From CAVUNY01 sp963768585 (GTDB lineage: Bacteria; Chloroflexota; Anaerolineae; Anaerolineales; Anaerolineaceae): a stretch of DNA of 64,000 nt. Made by a program: the position numbers and the translations under genes. This document shows, piece after piece, positions 24,859 to 33,575 of the stretch (positions are counted from its first letter, which is position 1; each line of letters begins with the position of its first letter). The stretch covers positions 372,001 through 436,000 of the forward strand of contig CAVYIF010000009.1 of assembly GCA_963768585.1 (NCBI GenBank), in the 5' to 3' direction. The notes beneath the pieces are model-generated. The model did not search any database and was not told where the DNA came from. It was given only the letters and a program-made list of their open reading frames with translations.

Positions 24859-26769
24859 ATGCCTAATGGTTATACAGGAAAAATCCTGCATGTCGACCTG
24901 ACCAGCGCCACCCTGGCGGTTGAAACCCCGCCCGAATCCTTTTACCGTAAATACCTGGGGGGCAGTGCCATGGGGTTGTATTATCTTCTCAAAGAAATGC
25001 CGGCCGGGGTCGATGCCCTGGCACCTGAAAATGTGCTCACATTGTTCACCGGCGTCACTACCGGGGCGCCCATTGCCGGGCAGAGCCGGATCAACGCCAA
25101 TGCTAAATCTCCCCTGACCGGGGCGATTGGAGATTCTCAAGGCGGCGGCTTCTTCCCGGCAGAGTTGAAATTCGCCGGTTTTGACGGCATTGTGCTCAAA
25201 GGTCGCAGCCCGCAGCCGGTATACCTGGCTATCCTCAACGGCGTGGCTGAACTGCATCCCGCGGATCACCTGGCAGGTAAGACTACGGGTGAAGTGGACG
25301 ACTTGCTGCGCGCCGAGTTGGGCGACCCGCGGATTGAGATCCTCCAGCATGGCCCGGCTGCGGAGCACGGGGTGCTTTTCTCCAGCCTGGTGAGCATGAG
25401 CAACCGCAACAACGGGCGCACCGGCATGGGTCTGGTGATGGCGTCCAAAAACCTGCGCGCCATCGCCGCCCACGGGCGGCAGACGGTGGGCATCGCCGAC
25501 CGCGACGCGCTCAAACGCCTGGTGCGTTGGGGGATCGACCATATGGCCGAAGGCGCCGAAGAGTTCGGTAAATACGGCACACCTGGGGTGGTCAACCCGC
25601 AAAACTACAAGGGCACGCTGCCCACCTTCAACTACAATGCCGGGCAGTTCGATCAGCACGAAGCCCTGAGTGGAGAAGTGCTCTACGATACGATCCTTAA
25701 AGAACGCGATACCTGCTTTAGCTGCACCATCCGCTGCAAGCGCACGGTTGAAGTCACCGGGGGCGCTTATCCGGTAGACCCAAAATACGGCGGGCCAGAA
25801 TATGAGACCCTGGGTACATTGGGCTCTTACTGCGGCGTGAGCAACCTCGAAGCGGTCTCGCGCGCCAATATGCTGTGCAATATGCACGGTGTAGATACCA
25901 TTGCTGCCGGAGCAACCATCGCCTTTGCCATGGAATGCTTCGAGAAAGGCATCATTGGTCTGGACCAGACCGGCGGGCTGGCGCTGCGCTTCGGGGATGC
26001 GGATGCCATGCTGGCCGCCCTCGAACAGATGGTGCGCGCCGCAGGCCCCCTGGGCAGCGTCCTGGCGTTGGGTTCGGCCAAAGCCGCCGCCCTATGGGGC
26101 CCTGCTGCCCAGGACTGCCTGATCACGGTCAAGGGCAACGAGGCGCCTGCCCACATGCCCCAGGCCAAGAAATCGCTGGCCCTGATGTATGCCGTCAACC
26201 CGTTTGGCGCCGACCACCAATCCAGCGACCACGACCCCTCTTATGAACGCGGGGCCGGTGCGCGCAGCCTGGCTCGCCTGGCCCAGCTTGATCTGCAGGA
26301 CCCGCCCGAACCCAAATCGTTTGGCATGGAGAAAGTGCGCCTGGTGGCGCGCACCCAGTTAATCTACTCCCTGGCCGATTCGCTCGAACTGTGCCAGTTT
26401 GTCTGGGGCATGAGCTGGACCCTGTTTGGCCCGGCCGAACTGGTAGATCTGGTGCGCGCGGTTACCGGCTGGCAGGTCAGTTTGTATGAACTGCTCAAGG
26501 TTGGCGAGCGGCGGGTCAACCTGATGCGTGCTTTCAATGCCCGTGAGGGCTTCGACCGCCGTCAGGACGAACTGCCTGCCAAGTTCTTCCGCCCCTTGAC
26601 CGGCACCGGGCCTACCGCCGGGGTGGCCATCGACCGGGCCGAGTTCGAATCCGCGCGCGGCCTGTACTACGAAATGATGGGATGGACACCAGACGGCGTT
26701 CCCACCCGGGCCAAGATGACCGAATTGGGTTTGGATTGGGCGCAAGAATACGCGCCACAGCTTATTTAA
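24859..26769 (+). CDS. aor: Aldehyde:ferredoxin oxidoreductase (tungsten bis-pterin enzyme)
   Basis: 636 residues from ATG 24859, selected because GGAGG sits 6 bp upstream; an in-frame GTG lies 12 bp earlier. AOR N-terminal domain: GYTGKILHVDLTS, YLGGSAMGLYYL, TGAPIAGQSRINANAKSPLTG. The [4Fe-4S] ligands are C286, C289, C293 (CFSCTIRC) and C512 (LELCQF). Such enzymes oxidise aldehydes to acids, passing electrons to ferredoxin, in anaerobic cytoplasm. The B3/4-domain gene follows 21 bp later and probably shares the transcript. The substrate subgroup (AOR, FOR, GOR) is not resolved. Confidence 0.92.
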   Translation: MPNGYTGKILHVDLTSATLAVETPPESFYRKYLGGSAMGLYYLLKEMPAGVDALAPENVLTLFTGVTTGAPIAGQSRINANAKSPLTGAIGDSQGGGFFPAELKFAGFDGIVLKGRSPQPVYLAILNGVAELHPADHLAGKTTGEVDDLLRAELGDPRIEILQHGPAAEHGVLFSSLVSMSNRNNGRTGMGLVMASKNLRAIAAHGRQTVGIADRDALKRLVRWGIDHMAEGAEEFGKYGTPGVVNPQNYKGTLPTFNYNAGQFDQHEALSGEVLYDTILKERDTCFSCTIRCKRTVEVTGGAYPVDPKYGGPEYETLGTLGSYCGVSNLEAVSRANMLCNMHGVDTIAAGATIAFAMECFEKGIIGLDQTGGLALRFGDADAMLAALEQMVRAAGPLGSVLALGSAKAAALWGPAAQDCLITVKGNEAPAHMPQAKKSLALMYAVNPFGADHQSSDHDPSYERGAGARSLARLAQLDLQDPPEPKSFGMEKVRLVARTQLIYSLADSLELCQFVWGMSWTLFGPAELVDLVRAVTGWQVSLYELLKVGERRVNLMRAFNAREGFDRRQDELPAKFFRPLTGTGPTAGVAIDRAEFESARGLYYEMMGWTPDGVPTRAKMTELGLDWAQEYAPQLI

Positions 26770-26790
26770 CCGGTTTAACAGGAGATGCCC

Positions 26791-27470
26791 TTGATTTTTG
26801 AAGTCACCCCCGCCTGGAAGTCTGCCTACCCCGATGCCCGTGTTGGGGTGCTGGTCATGCAGAATGTGGTCAACCCCGCACTGCACCCCGAGTTGGAACG
26901 TGTCAAGCAAGTACTGGTCGAAGACCTGCGCGCCCGCTTCGCCGGGCAGGACCGCGCCGCGCTGGAAGCGCTGCCGGTGATGCAGGCTTACAGCGCTTAC
27001 TACAAGCGCTTCAAAAAGACCTACCATGTGCTGCTGCAGCTCGAATCGGTCGTTTTAAGGGGCGCGGCCTGCCCAGCGTGGCCGGGTTGGTGGAGGCCAT
27101 GTTCATGGCTGAGGTCAAGAACCTGCTGCTGACCGCCGGGCACGACCTGGATGCGCTGCGCCCGCCGCTGGTGCTGGATGTGGCCAAAGCAGAGGAAAGC
27201 TACACCCTGCTGCGCGGGCAGCCGCAGATCCTCAAGGCTGGAGATATGCGCATAGCCGATAATGAGGGGGTCGTCTCCAGCATCATCTATGGCCCCGACC
27301 AGCGCACCCAGATCCGCGAGAGCACGACCGGCGCAGTCTTCACCGTGTATGCCCCGCCGGGAATCTCCGCGGCCGATGTGGACCGGCATTTGCGTGATAT
27401 TGAAGGCTATGTACGCCTGTTTGCGCCAGATGCCTCCGTGACGCTGCTTCAAGTTTTCGGTTCTGCATAA
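26791..27470 (+). CDS. B3/4 (tRNA-binding-like) domain protein, one frameshift
   Basis: The start is TTG 26791 (AGGAG at 26780-26784, 6 bp away); the ATG at 26785 touches the Shine-Dalgarno and is unlikely. Restoring one T to the TTTT at 27053-27056 joins LLQLESVV to FKGRGLPSVAGLVEAMFMAEVKN, the B3/4-domain signature of phenylalanyl-tRNA synthetase beta relatives. The product of about 225 residues is the size of stand-alone B3/4 proteins, proposed to edit or bind tRNA or amino acids. It lies directly behind the AOR gene, so a shared pathway, for example aromatic amino-acid-derived aldehydes, is conceivable (inference). Confidence 0.8.
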
Positions 27471-27478
27471 AACCAGGA

Positions 27479-28222
27479 TTATCCCAGTATATCCCCCTGG
27501 TCGCCGATCAGCGTTCCGACGTCATCTCCCTGGCAGATGCGGCCCATCACGTCAGGCGCGTCAAAATCAAAGACGTGGATCGGCAGATGGTGGTCGCGCG
27601 CCAGCAGGACCGCCGATTGGTCGAGGGCCCGCAGATTATGCGCGATAACCGTGTCGTATAAGATCGTGCGGTAGCGCTTTGCGGTTGGATCCAGGTGTGG
27701 ATCGGCGGTATAGATGCCGTCGATGCCGTTCTTCGCAACCAGCAGTGCGTCGGCGCGCAGTTCCAGGGCGCGCTGGGCGGACGGGTAATCGGTCGTGACG
27801 TAAGGGTTGCCGGTACCGGCAGCCAAAACCACGATGTAGCCGTGTTCGAGGTGGCGGATCGCGCGCAGGCGGATGAAAGGTTCGGCCACGGTGTTGATCG
27901 GGATGGCAGTCAATACCCGCACTTCAATTTCACCCCGCGCCTGGAGCACACCGCGCAGCAGCAGGCTGTTGGTGACCGTGGCCATCATGCCGATATTGTC
28001 AGCTTCGGCCCGTTCGATCCCCCATTGGTCCGCTAACTCGCCCCGAAAAATGTTGCCCCCACCGACAACCACGCTGATTTGAACGTCCAATTGGTGCAGC
28101 TTGAGCAGTTCGTCCGCGATGTGGTTAAGTGCATCCGGATTGAATCCCCAGGAGTTGTCGCCGGCGATCGCCCCGCCGCTGAGCTTGACAAGCACACGTT
28201 GATATTTCATCTCGTAATCCAT
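27479..28222 (-). CDS. UMP-kinase-like amino-acid-kinase-fold protein
   Basis: 247 residues. The PyrH fold is clear: YQRVLVKLSGGAIAG, VVVGGGNIFRG, DNIGMMATVTNSLLL, AAGTGNPYVTTDYPSAQRA, GIYTADPHLDPTAKRY and the C-terminal ARDHHLPIHVFDF. It differs from housekeeping PyrH at LKLSGEAL (here KLSGGAI) and at the lysine-bearing KxxKVDG loop (here AKNGIDG). PyrH normally sits with rpsB, tsf and frr; this copy stands alone. It may be a paralogue with another nucleotide or carbamate substrate. ATG 28222 is used; an alternative ATG is at 28210. Confidence 0.8.
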   Translation of the reverse strand: MDYEMKYQRVLVKLSGGAIAGDNSWGFNPDALNHIADELLKLHQLDVQISVVVGGGNIFRGELADQWGIERAEADNIGMMATVTNSLLLRGVLQARGEIEVRVLTAIPINTVAEPFIRLRAIRHLEHGYIVVLAAGTGNPYVTTDYPSAQRALELRADALLVAKNGIDGIYTADPHLDPTAKRYRTILYDTVIAHNLRALDQSAVLLARDHHLPIHVFDFDAPDVMGRICQGDDVGTLIGDQGDILG

Positions 28223-28340
28223 GTCCGGTAATATGTTTCAGATTATTTCCATTATAGCAATGCCTGCAAGCATAACAGGCCGGCCGAAAAAGAAGTCCGG
28301 CAAGCGAATCTGCCCGGTCGCCACAGGCGAGCAGCCAGAT

Positions 28341-28346
28341 TATAAT
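28341..28346 (+). promoter_or_regulatory. -10 box TATAAT of a probable leaderless promoter
   Basis: Perfect TATAAT exactly 7 bp before the ATG at 28354, the same spacing as at 10705-10718. There is no Shine-Dalgarno before this start codon and no clear -35. Confidence 0.6.
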
Positions 28347-28353
28347 TAACCGT

Positions 28354-29103
28354 ATGAGTTCAACGCCCGAAACCCAGGCCTACTGGCTGCTTAAACCGTT
28401 CAATCAGGCCGTGCGTGAATTTGGCATGCTGGCCGACGGCGACCGGGTGGCTGTGGCCCTTTCAGGCGGCAAAGACAGCCTCAGCCTGCTGCGCCTGCTG
28501 GATCTGCGGCGGCGCAGCGTGCCGGAGCGCTACGAACTCACCGCGATCCACGTGCTGGGGGATGGCAGCGGACCGCTGCAGCCGCACCCGCCGCTGGCGG
28601 ACTGGTTAGCTGCCAACGGTTATGACTGCCATTTTGAGCCGTTCACCCTGGCGCAGGATGAGAGTTTGCCGTTGGGCTGCCAGCGCTGCACCTGGAACCG
28701 GCGTAAGGTTCTGTTTACGGCGGCGCAGCGCCTGGGCTGCAACGTGGTGGCTTTTGGGCACCACGCCGACGACCTGGCCCAGACCACGCTGCTTAACCTG
28801 CTCTACAACGGCGTGGCTGAAACCATGGCACCCTGCCGTGAATTCTTTGATGGGCAGATCCGGGCCATTCGTCCCCTATGCTACATTCCCGAGACCGATC
28901 TGCGCCGTTACGCCCGCGCCTGCGACTTTCCATCCGCGCCGCCAGCCTGTCCCCAGGCTGAAACCTCCCGCCGCCGCCTGGCAGCCGACCTGCTGCGCCA
29001 GGCACTGCGCGCTTCGCCTGCTGCGCGCACCAACTTGCTGCGGGCAGGGATTAAGTACTTGAACGCCGCGCGCCAAAATACAGATCAAGCACGAAACGCG
29101 TAA
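28354..29103 (+). CDS. TtcA-like tRNA thiolation/PP-loop ATPase
   Basis: 249 residues. PP-loop SGGKDSLSLLRLL at about residue 38, CQRC at about 110-113, FGHHADDLAQTTLLNLLYNG, and IRPLCYIPETDLRRYA followed by a further Cys (PPACPQAE). This is the TtcA layout, in which three cysteines bind a [4Fe-4S] cluster used to thiolate C32 of tRNA. The spacing differs from E. coli TtcA in the C-terminal part, so a related thiolase is possible. Translation is probably leaderless. Confidence 0.82.
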   Translation: MSSTPETQAYWLLKPFNQAVREFGMLADGDRVAVALSGGKDSLSLLRLLDLRRRSVPERYELTAIHVLGDGSGPLQPHPPLADWLAANGYDCHFEPFTLAQDESLPLGCQRCTWNRRKVLFTAAQRLGCNVVAFGHHADDLAQTTLLNLLYNGVAETMAPCREFFDGQIRAIRPLCYIPETDLRRYARACDFPSAPPACPQAETSRRRLAADLLRQALRASPAARTNLLRAGIKYLNAARQNTDQARNA

Positions 29104-29205
29104 TATAAATTGTGGGGTGTGCATCAATACCGAGGCATACTTGTTGGGCGGCGAACGCTGTTCCACGATAATTCGTCTTGTGAATGGATCGCAATAAAAT
29201 TTCCA

Positions 29206-31569
29206 TTATTGGTATTTTATCAACCACAATTCCGAAATATCGCAGCCCAGGCCGTTGCCGCCTTTGCCTGCTTCGCGCCGCCAGGTAAGGGTCAGTTCAC
29301 CGCCGCTGGTTGCTTCAATCGGAATGTCAAACGTAAGCGGAACCAGCGGAAGATGCTTGACCTGGTAAGGGTGGACTTCAAGGCCATCTCCGGCATCCAG
29401 GCGTACCATGACCGCAGGGTGATGCGAGGGCTGCTCCGCATACAGAATGCGTACCCGGTAGCGGCCTTGCGGGTCCAGGTTGGGGAAATGCAGTTGGAAA
29501 GGCTGGTCGTTCAAGGTTCCGGTAAAGCCGTGCTGGGCCAGGCGGCGTGGTTGAGGCGATTTGCGGTACGCGTATTTTCTAGCTGGGGTGAACAGGCCTG
29601 CCGGATCCTGATCGTAAGGCAGGCCGGAAACGACATAAGGCGATGGGTTGCCGGCTCCCAGGTCCAGATAGACACCGCCTGGCCCCGGGTCGCACCAGTG
29701 GAGCAGGACATCGATCTCTGCCAACCGGCTGGTTTCATCGGGTAACTGGCGAATTTCTGCAAGACGTGCTTTCAGCCAGGGACTGTTGTTGAGTGGATAA
29801 TCGATACCATCCAGGTTGGCTCCGCGCACTTCGCTCTGGGCCCGGTAAAGCGGAACGCTTAACTGCATGTGGATTGTTTGGAAAAGTGCCTCCGCCAGTT
29901 GGAAGATGCGCGTGCGCCAGGCGCTGGCAACCGGGTTGTGGGCCGCCTGATCCAATATATTTTCGGCGCGTTCGATCGCTCTCAGCGAACCTTTGGAGGC
30001 AGCCTGACCGAGTTCATCTCTGGCCCGTTCTTCCAGGCTGGTCTCGTAGATCAGGCGGGCGCGGATATAAGCGTCGTAATACGCCCGGTAAAGGGCCTGC
30101 AGGAAGCGCCAGTTATGCAGAGTTTGCGGCAAGGCGGCCTTTTCCATGGCCTGAAATTGGTGCAGGGTGATAGGGATAGCCTGATTGCTGAGCAGCGGGC
30201 CGCGCCAGTTGCGCTCCAGGGCCAGCAAACCCTGGGCAAAGGAATCGGCGTAACGGACACCGATGAAGAAGCGGCTGTATTCTCGCAGGATTTCGATGAC
30301 CGGTTTTTCCGGGTCCCAGCCCAACCCGCTCCAAACGAACTTGTTGACATCGTCGTTGCAGCCTTCCGAATAGGTCAGGAAGCCAATCGTTCCGGCGCGT
30401 GTGGCCTGGAATATGGCAGCTTCATCCATCGGGCGCGGGTTGATCGTTTCGCGGCCTTCGGTCAGCGCAAAAGCCACATCCCAATTGGGGACCGGATACT
30501 GGCAGTTGATGCTGTGAGTGATATCCGGATAGCTGCGCAGGGCATATTTTTGGGGAATCAAGCGGCGCAATTCATCCATGGCAATGTTGACCCACGGGCC
30601 ATGAACGACACCGTACAACCAATCTGTGCGGCTGTCTTTCAGGATGTTCAAAAACGATTCCATCCACTCACCGGAAAAGCCCTGGGGTGAAATCCACATT
30701 TTGGCCTGCGGATGAAATTTCACCAGCTGGCGCTGCTGCTGCGCCAGCACCGGCATTAAGATATGCGGGGGGGCCTTGCCTGGATCGCCGCCCGGCACAA
30801 AAACCGAATCGACCCGCGGCAGTTGGCGGAACACTTCGCCCCATTCGCGCAGTGCGGAATCGACCGTGGCCGGATCCGTATAATCCGGGTCCATGGCCGG
30901 GTACCAGACCCACACATCCAGGCCGTAATCGTCGGCGATTTGCGACATACCGATCATCGTTTCCATCGGCGGCAGGGGAAAATGAACGCTGTCCAGGTGA
31001 TCGTCCGTGCGCGGGGGCAGCAGCTCGATGGCATTTGTTCCGAAAATGGCCAGCTCACGGATGTACTGCTCCCATTGAATTAAATCCCAGCCGCAGTAAG
31101 AATTTGTTTTATCGCGGTAGCCCAATTGGTGCCCGCGCAGCTGGCAGTGCGGCCAGGTATGAAGCGCAAACCCTGATGCAAGCGTGATCTGCTGCTTATC
31201 CATATGCAGCATACGCAGCAAGCCGCCGGCGCCAAAAAGGACGCCCCGTTCATCTGCGCCCGCCGCGACTACCAGCTGAACCCCAGAGAATTTGAACTGC
31301 TGGATCAGGTAGCCTTCGGCGTGGTTCAATGCCTCATCAGCGTTGAGCTGACCCCGCCATTCTGCTGGCAAACTCTTTCCCTGTGAAAGCCAGATCAGCG
31401 TGGTTGCATCAGGCGGCAAGCCTTCATTTAGGGGCATCCGGATTTGAGTCCGCTTTTCGATTTCTTCAGCCAGCATGCGCACCGCGTTTGTCTCGCGGCG
31501 AGTTAGACCTGGCGGGAAGGCGATGACCGCATGGGAAAGGTCGATGTGATCTTGAGCAGGATCGTTCAT
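29206..31569 (-). CDS. Large glycoside hydrolase-like protein (GH20/GH67-type N-terminal domain)
   Basis: 787 residues, no signal peptide. Residues 1-140 look like the beta-alpha N-terminal domain shared by GH20, GH67 and related enzymes (NAVRMLAEEIEKRT, ERGVLFGAGGLLRML). From about 145 a TIM-barrel follows: QLRGHQLGYRDKTNSYCGWD, FGTNAIELLPPRTDD, VWVWYPAMDPDY, FVPGGDPG and MWISPQGFSGEW. The C-terminal part is helical and then beta-rich. I cannot assign a CAZy family or catalytic acids. It lies 99 bp behind the DapA/NanA-type aldolase on the same strand, suggesting uptake and cleavage of an acidic-sugar glycoside. Confidence 0.7.
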   Translation of the reverse strand: MNDPAQDHIDLSHAVIAFPPGLTRRETNAVRMLAEEIEKRTQIRMPLNEGLPPDATTLIWLSQGKSLPAEWRGQLNADEALNHAEGYLIQQFKFSGVQLVVAAGADERGVLFGAGGLLRMLHMDKQQITLASGFALHTWPHCQLRGHQLGYRDKTNSYCGWDLIQWEQYIRELAIFGTNAIELLPPRTDDHLDSVHFPLPPMETMIGMSQIADDYGLDVWVWYPAMDPDYTDPATVDSALREWGEVFRQLPRVDSVFVPGGDPGKAPPHILMPVLAQQQRQLVKFHPQAKMWISPQGFSGEWMESFLNILKDSRTDWLYGVVHGPWVNIAMDELRRLIPQKYALRSYPDITHSINCQYPVPNWDVAFALTEGRETINPRPMDEAAIFQATRAGTIGFLTYSEGCNDDVNKFVWSGLGWDPEKPVIEILREYSRFFIGVRYADSFAQGLLALERNWRGPLLSNQAIPITLHQFQAMEKAALPQTLHNWRFLQALYRAYYDAYIRARLIYETSLEERARDELGQAASKGSLRAIERAENILDQAAHNPVASAWRTRIFQLAEALFQTIHMQLSVPLYRAQSEVRGANLDGIDYPLNNSPWLKARLAEIRQLPDETSRLAEIDVLLHWCDPGPGGVYLDLGAGNPSPYVVSGLPYDQDPAGLFTPARKYAYRKSPQPRRLAQHGFTGTLNDQPFQLHFPNLDPQGRYRVRILYAEQPSHHPAVMVRLDAGDGLEVHPYQVKHLPLVPLTFDIPIEATSGGELTLTWRREAGKGGNGLGCDISELWLIKYQ

Positions 31570-31668
31570 TTCGTCTCCTGAGGTTGGCGCGGTTCGGCTG
31601 TCACCGGTCGCGCGGCGGGTGGCAGCCGAAATTCGAATGGTTTTGCGGAAGCAACGTGGGTGTGGGGA

Positions 31669-32565
31669 TTAAAATCCCTCGGATGATAGTTGGGCGCCAA
31701 TTTTTTCAAATTCAAGCGGATCGAATTCCAGCAGGGGTGGGCGTACCGCTCCTCCGCGTAATCCTCGGAAGTCGATTCCACGTTTGAGCAGCGACAAATC
31801 TCGCCCATTTTGAAGCAGGTTGCGAATCCTATCCAGAATTTGCTGCTGGCGGGCAGCTTCTTTGAGATCGCCTTTCCAGAAAGCGTTAAACAGCCTGACA
31901 ATCACTTCAGGGAAGGCATTGCCGTTGCCAGATACGCTGGCGATCGCTCCGGCTTCCAGTGCTTTAAAGATCAGGTTGTCAGAGCCGCAGGCGACCTGGA
32001 ATTCTCCCCCTTTCAGGTCTGTAAAACTGGTGATACTCTCCAGGCTGCCAGAGGAATCTTTGACCCCCAGTACATTTGGGCAGCGGGCGATTACCGCTTC
32101 GGCACCGGCACGGGTGAACGAATTTACCGTGCGTGAAGGAATATTGTAGAGATAGATGGGCAGAGCCGGTACCGCATTGGCTACCCGGCAGAAGTGCTCG
32201 ACCATGGCTTGCTGTGAAACTGGAAAGTAGTATGGGGTGACCACCGAGGCCGCCGAGACGGCACAGGCCTGGGCGTGGAGCGCGAGTTCGATCGTCTCGC
32301 GCGTGGTCACCGCGCCGACATGGGCAATCACCGGCACGCGCCCGCGCGCAGCTGCCAGAACCACCTCCAGCAGTCGTTTGCGTTCATCGGTGCTGAGCAA
32401 GGGGCCTTCGCCTGTCGTGCCGCAGGGCATGAGGCCATGTACCCCCTTTTCGATTAGCCAATCGCAGAGTGCATTCATCGCACCCTCATCGATCGCCTCC
32501 CCACCGGCATTGAATGGGGTCACCAGGGGGATAATTAAACCACGGATTTTAAATGAGACGCTCAT
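31669..32565 (-). CDS. DapA/NanA-family (class I) pyruvate-dependent aldolase
   Basis: 298 residues from ATG 32565 (GGAAGG 8 bp upstream; the in-frame GTG at 32571 would be too close). (beta/alpha)8 barrel: GLIIPLVTPFN, CGTTGEGPLLS (carboxylate loop), YLYNIPSRT (catalytic Tyr) and NVLGVKDSSG (Schiff-base Lys). The family includes dihydrodipicolinate synthase, N-acetylneuraminate lyase and keto-deoxy-sugar-acid aldolases. Being next to a glycoside hydrolase, a catabolic sugar-acid role is more likely than lysine synthesis. Confidence 0.85.
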   Translation of the reverse strand: MSVSFKIRGLIIPLVTPFNAGGEAIDEGAMNALCDWLIEKGVHGLMPCGTTGEGPLLSTDERKRLLEVVLAAARGRVPVIAHVGAVTTRETIELALHAQACAVSAASVVTPYYFPVSQQAMVEHFCRVANAVPALPIYLYNIPSRTVNSFTRAGAEAVIARCPNVLGVKDSSGSLESITSFTDLKGGEFQVACGSDNLIFKALEAGAIASVSGNGNAFPEVIVRLFNAFWKGDLKEAARQQQILDRIRNLLQNGRDLSLLKRGIDFRGLRGGAVRPPLLEFDPLEFEKIGAQLSSEGF

Positions 32566-32647
32566 ACACACAACCTTCCCTTTTTGTTTAAAGAATGTCC
32601 TGTTTTGCGAGCAATTTTAAATGTAATTATAAACACTCCATGCTGAT

Positions 32648-33421
32648 TTAAAACTTTACTCGCGGCTTCCAGAAGCGGGCCAACCGTCCGCTGCGGACCA
32701 GCGCCCCTACCAGAAATGCTCCCATTACCCCAAAACCTACCAGGGCGGCCCCCGGTTGACCCCAGAAGAAAGCCTGCCCTACCGACTGAAGCCCCCAGGT
32801 CAGCCCGAACAGCAGCAGCATGGGGCCTGGCGGCACATCCGGTCGGCCGAAGAGCAGGGTAATCACGCCTGAAATGACCAGCCAGCCCAGGTAATTGCTC
32901 CACGGGATGCCGAAATAGCCGGAGGGAGTATTCCAACTCCAGAAGCCCCAGGCGACCATCTGCGGGTCGAGCAGCAGGTCCCAGGCGGTCAGCGCCGCCG
33001 CACTCACCAGGGCAAAAATCAGTCTGTGGTGGGCGTGCTTTCCAAGCAAGGCCGCCGCCACTGCCCAGGCCGGCGGCAGCATCATCAGCCAGGCCAGTGG
33101 AATCCAGAGCGGCACCCCCAGTATTTGGGGTTGGAGGAGTGTGGAATAATGGTATTGTCCAAAGGGAAAGCCCCACGAACTACCGCCGAACTCGGCCAGC
33201 CAGGTCAGGCCCACGATCCCAAAACCTGCCCGCAGTGCGCCCGGCCAACCCCAGGCCTGGGCCAGCAGCCAGACCACCCCGGCTGCCTGGGCCAGCACCC
33301 CGGCGGCGATCCCCTGGCTGAAGGCTTCTTCACCCAGCGCCTGGCGAGCGACGAGCAGCGACAGCAGCACCAACCCCCACAGGGCAGCCGGCAGCAGGCG
33401 CCCGGCGCGAACAAAGCTCAT
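32648..33421 (-). CDS. CruF-like carotenoid hydratase / DUF422 membrane protein
   Basis: 257 residues from ATG 33421 (TTG at 33439 is an alternative), seven or so membrane helices. The family block is strong: WLAEFGGSSWGFPFGQYHY, GVPLWIPLAWLMML, AWDLLLDPQMVAWGFWSW and GYFGIPWSNYLGWL. In CruF and archaeal homologues these carry the residues hydrating C1,C2 of lycopene-type ends. No other carotenoid gene is in the window. The gene has no partner on its strand closer than 133 bp. Confidence 0.8.
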   Translation of the reverse strand: MSFVRAGRLLPAALWGLVLLSLLVARQALGEEAFSQGIAAGVLAQAAGVVWLLAQAWGWPGALRAGFGIVGLTWLAEFGGSSWGFPFGQYHYSTLLQPQILGVPLWIPLAWLMMLPPAWAVAAALLGKHAHHRLIFALVSAAALTAWDLLLDPQMVAWGFWSWNTPSGYFGIPWSNYLGWLVISGVITLLFGRPDVPPGPMLLLFGLTWGLQSVGQAFFWGQPGAALVGFGVMGAFLVGALVRSGRLARFWKPRVKF

Positions 33422-33534
33422 ATTTATTTTAACCGCCAATCAATGCAGGACCGTACCGCAAGGGTCACGTCAGAGCGTGGTCCCCGAAGGGGATCGACGC
33501 AGATGAGAATATATCATGGGTCCACTGATTGTAA

Positions 33535-33550
33535 ATATCATGCATGATAT
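33535..33550. promoter_or_regulatory. Perfect 16-bp palindrome ATATCATG/CATGATAT
   Basis: 8-bp arms without spacer; a third copy of ATATCATG lies at 33511-33518. It is located 114-129 bp upstream of the CruF-like start codon and 26 bp beyond the stop of the membrane protein. Position and symmetry suit an operator. It is followed by a T-run only on the + strand, where no gene needs a terminator. Confidence 0.35.
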
Positions 33551-33575
33551 CTATTTTTTTCGCGTTTATTTGGGT

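Noticed and set aside
24838..25887. Long open frame on the minus strand opposite the AOR gene
   Set aside because: Mirror of a GC-rich coding frame; the + strand product has all AOR motifs and a Shine-Dalgarno.
33480..33494. Short GC hairpin TCCCC-GAA-GGGGA
   Set aside because: Five-bp stem without a T-run on either strand; no evidence for a terminator or regulator.
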